Shown here one piece after another: positions 47,798 to 59,872 of a DNA stretch of 64,000 bases; the first letter of the stretch is position 1, and every line of letters begins with the position of its first letter. The notes under the pieces are model-generated. The model saw only the letters and a list, made by a program, of their open reading frames with translations. It was not told the DNA's origin and ran no database searches. A program made the translations under genes and the position numbers. The stretch is taken from assembly GCA_025677825.1 (NCBI GenBank), contig JAIXMO010000013.1, positions 310,001 to 374,000 on the forward strand, read 5' to 3'. This DNA comes from Helicostylum pulchrum. Its lineage: Eukaryota; Mucoromycota; Mucoromycetes; Mucorales; Mucoraceae.

Positions 47798-50650
47798 CGT
47801 TTATTTTAACTATAGCATTATTTTAGTGGATTCAACGTACACCATTTTTATATAATATGTCAAGTCAGGATACTGCATGGCAAACCAATTCACAGGTATA
47901 GTCAAGTTGAAAATTAAACAATGTTGTATGGAGCCCTTACTTTTTGTATGTTAGGAGCCAAAATTATTACCTACACCAAGATGGACGGATAAATTATCAT
48001 GGAATAAATTATTAATACATGTTACATTTCCTATCAACAATTTAATTACAACAGTAAAGAATGGCCAAAGACCAGTGTACAAGAAATGCTGTGGAAATAT
48101 CGTGGAATCGGTTCGATTCATGTTGGTTGCATCCGGGACAATCAGTAAGGATTCTTTACATATAAAGACCAATAATACACTTCGATGTCATCACCGCGCC
48201 ATGATGGCTTCGCTATCGAAATTAATATTGTCATGTCAGTTATGTGCTGATGGTACAGTCACTGATGTCAGCAGACTGCTATCGGATTGTCACGAGTTGT
48301 TAGTAGCGGTAAGAAACTTTATCAGTACGTGTGAAAGTATACCTGTGCAAGTGAACCAAGTCGACCCGATTATCCTGAGCCCGCAAGACTCAATGATACG
48401 ACGGCAAAGTTCGAGCTCGATTGTGATGGATCAAGGTATAAGAGCGAAATATGAGTTGCAGTCGGATTTAGTTGAAAGTTTGGATGCGTACGGGGCTAGT
48501 ATGCAAGAATCAATGGAAGCATTAATGACAAATTTGAGTCGAAATAGTGATTCAAGGTGTTCGTTAGCCGTGCTGTTATTCACACAGTACCGTAACTTTG
48601 GTAATCAAAATGGACAGTTTTTATCAATTATAGAAGACATTGCGTTTGATCAAGTATCGAAATCTCCAATGATGAAGGAACTAAATGTAGCGAAACAAAA
48701 GTTATACGATAGCCTTGGAATTTTATTCTTCAAGATGCAAATGATGACGGATGAATCGATCGCACTGGAAAAGACAATATGGGAAATGCAAGAAGCGGCG
48801 AAAAGTATTATTGATGCAATTAGATTAGTTTGTGATCATATGTCAAACTTGGTACAAGAAAGAAATAGTGGTAGTATTTTAATTGGCGATGGCAGTTCTT
48901 TTTTGGATGGTCCTGCAACACCTGATCTTTCTTATAAAAGGTCGCATTCACTTTCCATTGAAACTACAAAAGTTTCTACAAAGTTAACCAATAGATCCTC
49001 TGCTCCTGTGGATAATAATAGTAACAACCACTCGATGGAATTGAATTTATTAAAAGAAAGGTCCAATAGTGCCTTAATTGAGAACCCGTCAAAACATACT
49101 TCAGCAAAATTAAAACAATTCTTTGGTGATGATGTACCTGATCCCTTAACTATCAATACTACTACAACGACTAATTCTAATACTAATGCAGCAGCAGCAA
49201 CTACTCCTACAGATCGAAATTCAAATCCTACTCTTGTTCCTTCATCTACATCAGGAGTAGTAGCAGACGAACACTCATATCTTCAATACGACTATAGTCC
49301 AAATGAAATCGTATTTACATCAGATGGTAGTGTAAAAGGAGGTACTTTACGTGCACTGGTAGAGCGCATGACCTTGCATGATTATTTGGATATGAACTTT
49401 AACAACACTTTTCTACTTACTTATCGTTCCTTCTGTACGTCGCTCGAGCTACTAGAGCTCTTACAAGAGCGTTACAAAATACAACCACCCACAGACCTGA
49501 CACCTGAAGAACTAGAGATATGGCACACGAAAAAGCAAAAACTGATCCGACTACGTGTCTTCAACGTGCTCAAGATCTGGCTTGAACAGTACTACTATGA
49601 AGAAGACTCGGTGATTCTGGACCGATTACTGTTTTTCTCAAACACGACGATCAAGGAAACGCTTAGCTTCTCTGCGTACCAGTTGGAACGTCTGATCCAG
49701 AAACGGAAAGATGCGTGCAAGGATTTAAAGAAGTTGGTGATTACGCAGCAGATGGATTCTCCTGACCCGATCTTGCCGCGCAACTTGAAAAAGTTCAAGC
49801 TGCTGGACTTGGATCCAATTGAAATGGCGAGGCAGTTGACTTTAATGGATTTCAAAATGTATAGCGCGATTAAGCCAGTAGAGTGTTTGGATAAGGCGTG
49901 GTCGCGTGATGCTGCTGCGTCCAGTAACAACAATGCGGCGCCCGTTGCTGCCAACATTCAAGCATCCATTGACTACTGCAACCAGGTCACCACTTGGGTA
50001 TCGGACGAAATCTTGTCGCAGTCCGAGGTCAAGAAACGTAGTACGCAGATCAAGTACTGGGTCAATGTGGCGGAACGGTGTCGGATGCTCAACAACTTTA
50101 ATACCTGTATGGCGATCCTGTCTGCATTTGATAATAGTGCGGTGGGTAGGTTAAAGCGTACGTGGGAGATGGTGGGTGCGCGTACGAACCATATTGTGTC
50201 ACAGATCCGTAAGTTGATGGGGGCGAACCGTAACTTTAATCAGTATCGAGCGTTGATTCATTCGGTCAACCCGCCGTGTATCCCCTTCCTAGGCATCTAT
50301 TTGCAGGATTTAACGTTTATTGAGGACGGTAACCCGAATTTCTTAAAGACGTCGAAGGACTTGATTAATTTTGCAAAGAGGGCAAAGACGGCAGAGGTGA
50401 TAAGAGAGATGCAGCAGTATCAGACCATGGGATATCAGTTTAGAATGGTCGATGAGATTCAGGTCTTTATTATGGATAGTTTGCATAGTATTCGTGATGA
50501 AGATCAGTTGTATCGAGAAAGTCTCAAGCTAGAGCCAAAGTAAGTTTTTTTAATTGTTTTTATCTCTCTCTTTAACGCTGTGTTTATTTTATTAGGGAAA
50601 GAGATGATGAAAAGATAACGCGACTCTTGCAGGAATCAGGTTTCTTGTAA
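47097..50650 (+). CDS. Ras guanine-nucleotide exchange factor with SH3 and WW domains (Cdc25-like)
   Basis: Multi-exon gene from MASPSLLCRVQALYAFES (47097) to ITRLLQESGFL (stop 50648-50650). An N-terminal SH3 domain spans the first introns (ALYAFESS..FEEGDYIDVL..GWWDGW..RGWFPSNYV). A WW-type module follows with LPAHWTIENKEDGTASYYLN. A long helical and Ser/Asn-rich middle leads to the RasGEF N-terminal module (GGTLRALVERMTLHDYLDMN) and the catalytic RasGEF domain (LTLMDFKMYSAIKPVECLDK, VERCRMLNNFNTCMAILSAF, PCIPFLGIYLQDLTFIEDGN). Family knowledge: promotes GDP release from Ras, upstream of cAMP/PKA signalling in fungi. Exon 1 ends at 47233. The 3' half (48075-50543) is one exon, and a final short exon completes the protein. 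Confidence 0.93.
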
Positions 50651-50799
50651 ATAGCGGATCCAACAACTCCTACACACAACAACAACAACACATACAAAAT
50701 AATACCCCCCCCCCCTTCTTTTTTTTTTTTTTTTTTTTTTATTGAATTATATACAAAAAATTATACAAAAAAAAAAAAAAAAAGAGTAGTTTTTTTTTT

Positions 50800-51870
50800 C
50801 TAGTTATTAAACATACGATCTAAAAAAGCCGTAGTGATACCTAATATACTTTTATCGACGGACTGATTTTCATGCAGAGACATTTGGTTTGTTGTTGTAT
50901 AGCTACGAGATAAGGCGATTGATTTCAAATGATGATGTCTGTGAGCTATTTGTCTTTGCTCCAAATGAGGCACATACGGTGCAGTTACAGTAGTGGGCAC
51001 AACAGAAGTTGAGATTGAATGTTGGTTGGCACCTAATTGAATTCTACTAGTAACTGCCGGATTTAGTATTGGTTTAATATTCAAACGATCTAAGCAACGA
51101 ATTAAACTGTCCTTCATTGGATCGTGGAAATTCTTTATTGACCTGTAGTGTCGACCCAGTGTCTCCAGTTCCTTGTTGAGCTTTTGAAGGTTGCGTGGGT
51201 GCATTGGGCTGGATTCGTCTTCTAGTTGCGATTGTTGTCGTTGTAGCATTAACTTTTGTTGTGTTCGTGATATGTTGTTGGTTCTCTTTGATGATGTAGT
51301 GTGTGTGTGTGTAGAGTCTTCGTTTACGCATATGAATTGAGAACGTAATAAGGGCTTCTTAATTGGGGTCTCCGTTTTTAATGGTGTGGCTATTTTGGGA
51401 TACACGGCCTTTTTAGGAACGACAAGGTTATTGGCAGTAGCATGAAAGGTTTGTTCAATTGGAGCTGCTACCACTCTATCGCTTAATGAGGCAGGGTTAC
51501 TGGTGTGTATACCGCTGCTCGTTATCGTCTTCTTTTGAGGTTGTTGTTCTTCTTCTTCTACTGTTACTTTGGTTGTGGATTTTGGTCTGGTGGTAAGTGA
51601 TGTAAATGCCTTTCTGTCAAAAGACATGCGATGTAATGATCGTTGTGATTGTGAACGACGCATAGTAGGTCTCTCTTGGATTTCGTCGTGTGCTAATTCG
51701 GCTTCGGAATCTGTATGCGCTGCACTATTGGCTCTGGCCATGGGAGCTATCTTGGCGACATGAACTCGACCGCTGGACCGTCTCTTTACATGATGTCGAG
51801 TAGGCCTTTTGTTAACTGTCACTTTGCTTGTCTCTTCTTCTTCTCCCATCATAAACTTGTTTTCTTTCAT
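50800..51870 (-). CDS. Hypothetical basic Ser/Thr-rich protein
   Basis: Single-exon gene, 356 aa, starting MKENKFMMGEEEE. It is rich in Arg/Lys, Ser, Thr and Gln, with candidate phosphorylation stretches (VKRRSSGRVHVAK, MRRSQSQRSLHRMSFDRK). A probable helical segment, KLNKELETLGRHYRSIKNFH, is followed by DSLIRCLDRLNIKPILNP, the best candidate for a folded part. No known domain was recognised. It converges with the RasGEF gene; the 149 bp between stops is a poly-C and poly-T tract. The length and lack of stops make chance unlikely. Confidence 0.75.
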   Translation of the reverse strand: MKENKFMMGEEEETSKVTVNKRPTRHHVKRRSSGRVHVAKIAPMARANSAAHTDSEAELAHDEIQERPTMRRSQSQRSLHRMSFDRKAFTSLTTRPKSTTKVTVEEEEQQPQKKTITSSGIHTSNPASLSDRVVAAPIEQTFHATANNLVVPKKAVYPKIATPLKTETPIKKPLLRSQFICVNEDSTHTHTTSSKRTNNISRTQQKLMLQRQQSQLEDESSPMHPRNLQKLNKELETLGRHYRSIKNFHDPMKDSLIRCLDRLNIKPILNPAVTSRIQLGANQHSISTSVVPTTVTAPYVPHLEQRQIAHRHHHLKSIALSRSYTTTNQMSLHENQSVDKSILGITTAFLDRMFNN

Positions 51871-54800
51871 TTTGTTTAAAATGTTTTTGTATAAAAAAAG
51901 AAAAAGAAGGAAAAATATATGCTTTGTGTACTACTCGTTTTTTTTTCTTTTGAATATCCGCCGATAAAGGTTTTGGTTATCCACCGATTCTCCCACTGCT
52001 ACTTTGAGAGGTCGTTTAGTCACTGTGCGCGGAGCATAAAAAAAGGTGTTGTTGATAAGGTTAGTATGACTTTAGCGAAAAGACCAGAGAGAGAGGTAGT
52101 AGAGAGCTACAGGGTGAGATCGCTTATACGATGTAAACCAATCGTTTGATCATTACACACATATTTTTGGGAAAGGGAAAGCTCCAAATTGAGAAAAACC
52201 CCGAAAGACGTCAAAGATAACGAATATTCCCCCTGCTAAAGGAATCTTCAAAATATTTATAGCATTATGACAGCAATAATATATCACTAATAAATATAAA
52301 TAAACTGATAAAAAAGAAAAAAACGTTGTTTCTTTTTTTTTCTTTAATACATTCATTATTTACATACTATGGTGAAGAATCGATGAGCTGACATACGTTT
52401 TTACAAGCAAAAAAAAAGAAAAAAAAGAAAAAAAAGACAATGCTAAATCTGCGGATAGCGTATTATCTACGGAACGCCAGGTAGTATATTAAAAGAAATT
52501 AAACGAGCATTGAAAAAAATGTTAAAAGAAGATGGTACAACGAAACACTAAAGAAAGTATTTAAAAGAAATCCCAAATCATGCTGCAGGAAATAAATGAC
52601 AAGTTCATATTATCTGGCTTTAGTAGGGGGATGAAGCAAACATAACATCGTTTGTGAATCAAAGATAAAAAAAAAAAAGAACAATAAAAACATTAGTCAA
52701 GTATTGAAAACTTAAAACTAGATCACAAAAGTATTTAGATCGTGACCCGAATGGGTTACACGTTTAACATGTCTGAAGAAAGTGAAAGCGCCTTACTTTA
52801 GTTGGTGTATTCGATCCTCAATACGGTGAGGCGTTTTATTATCAAAAGACCATATTAAACTATATCCTTACCGTAACCTTTAAGCAGCAAAATCTGGTCG
52901 GCTTTTGGCGTGAATGGTTTTTCATGCATTGATTTCAAAATAATCCCTTGTTTCCGTTTTTAAACTTTACAATGCCAATACATTCCTAAAAAAAAGCATT
53001 TAAAAACATTGATCTTTACTAGTACGTGAACTGGATCAAAAAGTCTGTATTACGAACGAAAGAAATAGCTTCAACGAGCAAGTTAGTTTCTAAACAATAA
53101 AAATTACACATTAATAAAATAAAACAACGTAAAGTACGCTAAAATTTTACTTTGAAATATGTTGGGTACTAGCGGGGTCAATTGAGCACGTGTATTAATA
53201 GCAGTAGACGTTAATTACTCGTAGTGGGTAGTACTGACTCTATGTACGATAATTAGGGTATTTTACTTTGAACTGTTCCTGCAATAAAGATAATACTTCG
53301 GGCGTTTTGGAAGCTTATATTCGGTGTGTAGTATGATGTTTCATATACAGTTTCATACACTCGGTATGTTAGTGCGTGGCCAGTTGTATTTGAATCCCTA
53401 GTTTTCGGTACCGATTATATTTCCTGATACACATTTGACTCTCTTCGGAAGCAGTGTATCCGCTACGCTAGATAAAGTTAGGAATTGAGCTTGTTACTGG
53501 TATAAAACCGTTTTTGTGTTATTACAATGGCGGAATACTCTGACAACAGAATTAACGCGTTCATTGTTGATAAATATCAACTGAACGCATATAGAATAAT
53601 GTTATTTAATAAGGTGTTGTTAGAAGATAAATGTTTACAGTCGAGTGATATTGATTCTTGCATATATTAAATGATCTATAAATAAAATAAAGTGGGTTCT
53701 TTAAAAGTCTTGTGCAGAAATGATATAAGGCCCTTCTATTTGCTAAACAAAGGTTCGTGACAACTTTTTCATTAATACACGTTTGTATACGCGGTGCGTT
53801 AATTATTTTCAAGTGACTCTCGAGTGTTTTTGTCGTCAAAGCGTTGTTGTGATGTAAATTAAAGTTACTAGTTAAAAAAAAGGGTTTTTTTTTCGTACTA
53901 AATGTTTTTATATGTCTCATATAGTTTTTTTTTTTTTTTGCTGTTGAATTAAAAGTACCGAGGATACGTTACGTTGAGGGTTACAAACACGAAAAAAAAA
54001 CGTGATCAGGCGCTTATCTAATTTTAGAAATATGAGTTAATGACTGAGCGATTTTTTTTTATATTTTCGGTGGAAGATGGGGGTCAGGAAACGATTTTAG
54101 TTGATGATCCGTGATACAGGTCAGTTATATGACAATATTACCAGAAACAAGCTTTTTTTTTCTAAGTTGCTGCTAAAGGACGTCTTTTTAGGGTTGTAGT
54201 GGAATCGGTACCTGAGAAAGTTATACAAAATAAACTTAATTTACGGGTTGTGTGGATCCGATTGTCAAGTTTTCTTCTTTTTTTTGTTTTTGCATAATAT
54301 AAAACTATTCTTAGGGGTGAGTGCGTGTGTGGGTGTCGGTCAACTAAGCCCAGCTGTCGTTATTGATAAATTTACCAATAAAGTTATCGTCATTATTTTA
54401 ATATTATTTAGGCAACAACGCGTGTGTGTTACGTGTAATAAGGATGGGTTTATAAAAAAAAAAAGTGGTGTCAATCAAATCGAGAATCAGAAGAAAAAAA
54501 AATTGCATTATTAAAAAAAAAAAATGTGGTAAGTGATGGTAGTGCAATATAGTAAGTACGACAACATTTCGTAATACATAGAATATAACAACAACAACAA
54601 AAGCCCATTTTTTTTACATGAAAAAAAAAAATGAAAAAAAGAAGGGTTAATATCTTATGCAGAATACACGAAATGACAACATAACGTGCACACCATACAT
54701 GTTACTTCTTGTATGTTAAAAAAAATGATGATCCATATGATTCCGACTTTAGTTGTGTAGAACACACACGCATATAATGCGGAACACATTCCGCCCAGTC

Positions 54801-55087
54801 AACTCGATGTTTCACAAGGTATACAAAAAGAGGTATTTATTGTTGTCCAATATCACAAAGGGGGAAAAGATATTTTTAAATTTTTTACAATAAATTTTAA
54901 GCAACAAGTTGCTTCATCTTTATACTACCATTTATAGGAGTACCGTATATATATAAACAAGTAGTTTGTTGTCCTTACACGTCATTAAAAAGAACCGATG
55001 ATATCGTATAAACCCATATATTGTAGTCAACCATATTTTTTTTTTGTAAAAAAGTGTGTATATATTGGCTTATAGTGAAATAGAATT
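51871..55087. other. Gene-poor interval with one relic
   Basis: More than 3 kb without an intact gene. It includes the promoter of the minus-strand gene at 50800-51870 and a plus-strand relic at 52471-52989. A 104-codon minus-strand frame at 53606-53920 is not convincing as protein. Confidence 0.45.
52471..52989 (+). pseudogene. Possible decayed gene in a single uninterrupted frame
   Basis: One plus-strand frame runs 173 codons with protein-like segments separated by about ten stops and no visible indel: SILKEIKRALKKMLKEDGTT, RKYLKEIPNHAAGN, KTRSQKYLDRDPNGLHV and KRLTLVGVFDPQYGEAFYYQ, then about 25 more open codons containing LVGFWREWFFMH. The number of stops is close to what random AT-rich DNA would give, so the evidence is the composition and the same-frame order, not the lack of stops. 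No family was recognised. Confidence 0.3.
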
Positions 55088-55195
55088 GATACGGTTGATT
55101 TAGTTGTTGTTGTTATTGTTGTTGTAGTTGTTTTGGTTATTATTGTGATTGTTGTTGTTTTTTGTTGTTGTTATTGTTGTTGTTGTTCTTAAAAA
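55088..55195. repeat. Imperfect TTG/GTT microsatellite
   Basis: About 100 bases made mostly of TTG units with single-base variants (TTA, TAG). Lies upstream of the Myb-like gene, outside any coding exon, and reads as CAA repeats on the other strand. Confidence 0.85.
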
Positions 55196-55343
55196 AAAAA
55201 AAGAATTGTTTTGTTACTATTGCCTTTTCAAGACCTGCTTTTTTTTTTTCTTATAAAAGAGGGGGACTTGAATATGAAAAAAAAAAAAAAAAAAAAAAAA
55301 AGATTTTATAATTCAACCTTTTTTCTTTTAACCTTTTTAAAAA

Positions 55344-56039
55344 ATGAACGGTAAATAACCCTAATACAACTATACAAGTTTATAAGGCACACAAAACTAA
55401 CATTTTAACCTTGTAGTATCCGAATTGCTCAACCCTTTAAACAGTAGCTCAAAGAATAACACTAGCCAACAACAACGTTCTAGATGTATATCGACACCTA
55501 TTATTCCTCTTCACAATAGTAGCCGATACTACCAACAACAAATAGAAGAAGACAACAATACTATGATTGGTAAACCTAGAAGTCGATTCTCTGAATATGA
55601 AGATAATATTATTCGTAACGGAGTTGCTCAAAGATTAACCTGGGGTCAAATATCGGATCTGTTACCTCATCGTAAACGTGCTACTTGCTTTAACCGATAC
55701 AGAACGTTACAAGGTATTCGCAAATCACGTAAACAAAGCACATCGGAAACAACTTCACCTCTCATGACATGCTCATTATCTACTACATCTACTACATCAT
55801 CACTTAGCCCCTTGAGTCCTGTCACATCTTGCTTTGGAGGCCCTACAACTCCTCCTCCTTCATTATCTTTACCACCATTAGCGACTTCTTCTTGGTCCTC
55901 AGCTGACATCATTTATCAAGGCAGTACTGAATCATCTTTCCCAGCACAACAAGATGATGAACAATTTCATAACAAAAGATCTCATCGCGTATCTTTACCT
56001 GCAATTAGACATTATCAACAATCTTATTATAACTTGTAA
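55344..56039 (+). CDS. Myb/SANT-like DNA-binding protein
   Basis: Two exons: a 7-nt first exon (ATGAACG, 55344-55350) joined to 55417-56039, giving 209 aa in phase (MNVSELLNPLNSSSK). The start rests on this tiny exon. If it is wrong, translation could start at an internal Met after the intron. The single Myb-like repeat is at about residues 55-100: RSRFSEYEDNIIRNGVAQRL, then TWGQISDLLPHRKRATCFNR and YRTLQGIRKSRK. The rest is Ser/Thr/Pro-rich, typical of a small transcription regulator. The specific family was not identified. Confidence 0.75.
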
Positions 56040-56319
56040 ATTTTTCTTTATCTTTATCTTTTCTCCCTCTTTTCAACACACCCAATTCTTGTAGAATACT
56101 TATGTTTCTTCTATCTTTCTTTTTCTTTACTATATATATCCATTATATCCAAACCCATATACATACGTTTACTTATGCCTTTTTTCTTTATTTTTTATCC
56201 ACCCTCTCTTTTTTTTTTTCTTTTGTATTTTTATGATTTCATACAATCTTCTTCTTTTTTCTTGTTAATATAAACAAATAAATATATTTTTTATTTGATC
56301 AAGTTTTTTACTTTTATTT

Positions 56320-57220
56320 TTATGTGCCTCGATGTTTAGCAAAGGTTTCTTTTACACCTTTACCTTGTTGAATATCCTTCATACACAGATCATCAATGGC
56401 AACATATTTGGCACAATTTAAAATCACAGCATCCACAGAGTCTTTTGGCACACAAATGATTCCATCCAGATCGGCTACAATGATGTCACTTGGGTGCACA
56501 ACCACGGGTGAAATGGTAGAAAGTGTGATTGGAACCTGGACTTGCGAAGGTCGTACAAAGGCGTTCTGCGGCAAGATTGAGTGGGACCTGGCAAACACTG
56601 CAAAGTTCATTGCGCGGTGCTCGCTCAAGTCTCGTACGCGACCGTCAATCACTACGCCTTTCACTCCTTTTGCTTTGGCTCGCGCAGACATGAGACCTCC
56701 CCACACTGCATTTTTAACATCTAACGTAGGATGGATCAATTTGTTTGTTTTTTAAAAAAAAATACATGTGTGCTTGCTTACCTGGAGGAGCAGAAATAAC
56801 AATGATAGATCCTTCATGGGCAGCGTCTACCTATATATACACACAAAACGTTATTAAATCATAAATCAATAATAAACAAACAAGAAAAAAACTTACAAAG
56901 TGCTCTTTCGGTGTAGGTGATGTAGTATCCGATTTTTCAACCATCTTTTTGTTTGTTAGTTAATTTTTTTTTTTTTTTTTTTGGGGAGATGTTGTAATTA
57001 CCTTGACGGTGAATGCAGGACCAACAATACGCGTATCGCCTTGACAGTAAGCTGGGGACCATAACTCAATATCAGGTATATAACCACCCCAAGGTCCCTG
57101 TCCTAACTTTAACAGAGCATCTGCAATCTATTTTTATTGTCAGTTTTTTCTTTTTTTTCTTGGTTAGACATTTACCTCACAAGTAGAATACTTTTTCAAC
57201 TCTTCTAACGAACTTGTCAT
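56320..57220 (-). CDS. RraA-family aldolase / decarboxylase
   Basis: Four-exon minus-strand gene starting MTSSLEELKKYSTCE (57220) with stop at 56320. The N-terminal part is followed by ADALLKLGQGPWGGYIPDIE and TRIVGPAFTVK. The active-site region is VWGGLMSARAKAKGVKGVVI with DGRVRDL, and DIIVADLDGIICVPKDSVDA closes the fold. The motifs match RraA-like 4-hydroxy-4-methyl-2-oxoglutarate aldolases and oxaloacetate decarboxylases, including the yeast YER010C type. Fungal members are metal-dependent enzymes rather than RNase E inhibitors. It diverges from the two-TM protein gene, with 289 bp between starts, and converges with the Myb-like gene. Confidence 0.88.
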
Positions 57221-57509
57221 TACAAAAAAAATAAAAGAGAGAGAGATGAAGGGGCTAAAAAGTGTTAAGTTTTTCCTTATTTTAGTTTAGGTTAAATCAT
57301 GTGATAATACTACTCTAATTTTTTTGCATAAATCTAATAAAATTTCAATTTGAACTTAATTTGTTGAGGGAAAGAAAGAAGGGAGAGGGCGATTTTTTAT
57401 TTGTTAAATCTGACATGACAAAGGAAAAAATAAGCGTTATAATGACGAATAAAGAGCGCGTAATTTTAGTTTCTCTTTTTCTTTTCTTTTTCATTGTTCA
57501 TTTTACAAC

Positions 57510-58736
57510 ATGTTCTCAAAACATACAGCTGAAGAAGCACCTGTTTCGAAACTAGAGTCCTTTCATGACTCGAAGGTCAGTTTGCAGTATTTTAAAGGCG
57601 GCAAACATGAGAGTAGAAAGATACCAATTTGTATGGACGGTCCGGATACCACCACAGTGAAGCAGCATTCTGAACTAAGCGCCATTTCTGTACTCATGAA
57701 TCGTGGTATCAAGAAGACCCTCGGTACTCCCTTACGTTTATATATTGCAGAAGATCAATCTGAATCACTACAAAAATCAGATGAAACGAGACCCCCTTCA
57801 CTGTTTGTCGATTTGGATCTCTCGGATGACCATCACCCTGTGCATAACTTACCTGATTCGACTTCACCTACCATTCCACCACCACTTCCACCACAACAAA
57901 CACCTGCTCTTACCTCGGTCTGCCTTTATGACAACGAGGACAGATCTACGTTTATGACTGCTTCGCCTCGTATATCTACCTCGGTCTCCATTGCCCATTT
58001 GACGGAAAACAGCAATAAAGAGTTTACAGAGGAGACGTGGGGAGCTATCTTTCATCCGCAAAGTACGTTTAAGCATACGGAGGGAGAACTGGAGTACCAT
58101 GCGTGGAATTCAGCGAATTTGCCCGTGGCTGCAGCTCGTGTAGCGCAACGTGTCATGCTGATCCAACCCGAGTGTCAAGGGTTGCCGGAGCAAGCAACGT
58201 TACCGGTGATCATGCCGTCTCCGCCACTCAAGCCCTCGCCCGTGCTCACCATCCCCTCCGACACTGAGTTATGTACACCTACGCACTACTTTGACATGCT
58301 GAAAAAGATTCGAGGAGAACACACCGACAGTTCGATGGAGACGCATACAAGTCGGCTATCGAGAAAGTATTCATTACCGGCGATATCTACAATAGAAGAA
58401 AAGTATTCGATTGAAGATGGTGGTGGAACGCCCATAACGGGACAAGCAATGATGGCAGAAGTGGTGTATGATACAAGTCGATATTGGACAGAGAAAAAGT
58501 TGTTTTGGGCGGGTTTTGTGTGTCCGTTGCTGTGGTTCTACGGAAGCTACTGTATACGCGCGAGTAGTGCAAAGTATTCAATTGATGTACGGTGGCAGAG
58601 AAGGTGTCGTATTGCGTCGCTGTATTTCTCGGCGATTGCGGCGGTGGTGGTGTTGGTGACGGCGGTCAAGGCGGCGGGGAGTGCGGGAGTACGGCAAGCT
58701 CAGTCTGATACTATACGTGCAGTTATTGCAGATTAA
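57510..58736 (+). CDS. Fungal two-TM hypothetical protein with disordered N-terminus
   Basis: Single-exon gene, 408 aa, starting MFSKHTAEEAPVSKLES. The first 330 residues are Ser/Pro/Thr-rich with a poly-Pro stretch (TIPPPLPPQQTP) and SRLSRKYSLPAIST. Two membrane segments follow: KKLFWAGFVCPLLWFYGSYC and IASLYFSAIAAVVVLVTAVK. The end is short and polar. This form, a long disordered part then a (F/L)FW.GF.CP..W.YGS-type membrane hairpin, occurs in unnamed fungal proteins. No function is assigned. An upstream frame (57361) overlaps the leader and is not needed. Confidence 0.78.
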   Translation: MFSKHTAEEAPVSKLESFHDSKVSLQYFKGGKHESRKIPICMDGPDTTTVKQHSELSAISVLMNRGIKKTLGTPLRLYIAEDQSESLQKSDETRPPSLFVDLDLSDDHHPVHNLPDSTSPTIPPPLPPQQTPALTSVCLYDNEDRSTFMTASPRISTSVSIAHLTENSNKEFTEETWGAIFHPQSTFKHTEGELEYHAWNSANLPVAAARVAQRVMLIQPECQGLPEQATLPVIMPSPPLKPSPVLTIPSDTELCTPTHYFDMLKKIRGEHTDSSMETHTSRLSRKYSLPAISTIEEKYSIEDGGGTPITGQAMMAEVVYDTSRYWTEKKLFWAGFVCPLLWFYGSYCIRASSAKYSIDVRWQRRCRIASLYFSAIAAVVVLVTAVKAAGSAGVRQAQSDTIRAVIAD

Positions 58737-58871
58737 TTATAAATAAAATTATGCTCTTTTTTTTTTAAAAAAAAAAATGTGTTTATTTTTTGAAACTATA
58801 CAGAGAAAATGGGATGTGTGAAAAGTAAGTGTTATGCCAAGGGAGAGGACGTGGTATTATGTTTATGTAGA

Positions 58872-59872
58872 TTATTTGTTCTTTTGTCTTTGAGCCTTGA
58901 GTTTCTTGAAATGTTTCTTTCCTCCACTATTTGTTCTTTCTTGCACCTCGGTGTACTTGCGCTTATAGTATGACTTTTGATCGTCGTTTGCCATTAACTC
59001 TTCAACGATGGTTTGCTTACGGTCCTTCTTGTTCAAACGAGCAGAGTAGAATTCGGTGGGGCTTTCAATGATGGTGCCGATTTGAAAGTATTTAGGGTCA
59101 GGACGGTTACCCATCTTTTTATAATGTCTCTTACGGTCTAAAATATGACGCATCTTGAGGACTTGTAAGTCACGTTTGATTTCAGGTGTGATTTCGGGTT
59201 TGGGCATATCGAACCATGCTGATCCTGTAGTCTTTTCTCTTTCCTATTGTCACAACTTATCAGTTATTTTTCTCGTCGTGTTTTTTTTTGGGGGGTATTA
59301 CTTACAATTTGACGCTCCTTTTTGTTAAGCTTTTTGGGCTCTTCGTCCTTGGATGCCTTTAAAATAACAGTAGCTTTTTTAGAGGGCTTTTCGCCAGGAC
59401 CTAATAACTCGACGGCGTCAGATACTAATTTGGATCGACCGGTGTGTGTTCTGAAATAAAGTTCTTGGTCAACGGCGATACCGAGGTCCATGCGGGAAAT
59501 CTTTGTGTCGAGAGGTTTCTTGGTGTCTTCGAGTTGGATATTGGCAGATTGGATTGTAAGGGCCTCTTGGGCTTTCTTTAAAAGTTCATCGAGATCGTCG
59601 TCATCGTCATCTTCTTCACTTTCCTCCTTTTCACTTTCCTCCTCTTCGCTTTCCTCCTCTTCACTTTCCTCCTCTTCACTTTCCTTTTCGCTCTCCTCTT
59701 TGGCGGTTTCGGCTTGCTTTACGGAAACTTTCATCTCCTTGATCTCTTTCGTGGAACTTTGCTTGGCTTCCATTTGTTTTAAATCCAATTTGGCCAAGTT
59801 GTCTAAATCGATCTTTTGGTGAGTTTTACTCTCGAGTTTTCTACGGTGAGCGCGTGTAAGTCTTTCAGTCAT
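58872..59872 (-). CDS. FCF2: Pre-rRNA processing protein FCF2 / TDIF2 family
   Basis: Two exons on the minus strand. Exon 1 runs from MTERLTRAHRRKLESK (59872) to NKKERQI, and exon 2 starts EREKTTGSAWFDMPKPEITP, in phase. GSAWFDMPKPEITPEIKRDL opens the Fcf2 domain, followed by RHILDRKRHYKKMGNRPDPK and YFQIGTIIESPTEFYSARLN. The tail is Lys-rich. The N-terminal half carries a strongly acidic repeat of SEEEE(S/K)-type units (59600-59700) and resembles a nucleolar protein. Family knowledge: essential for early 18S rRNA processing in yeast. The initiator ATG is the first in frame after a T-rich promoter. Confidence 0.92.

Noticed and set aside
47495..47809. Separate 104-codon gene start at an ATG in the WW region
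   Set aside because: It is an internal exon of the SH3-WW-RasGEF gene in the same frame, not an independent gene.
53606..53920. 104-codon minus-strand open frame
   Set aside because: Long for noise, but the translation is rich in Asn, Thr, Phe and Lys, no family is visible, and no splice-linked exon was found; kept as unexplained rather than called.
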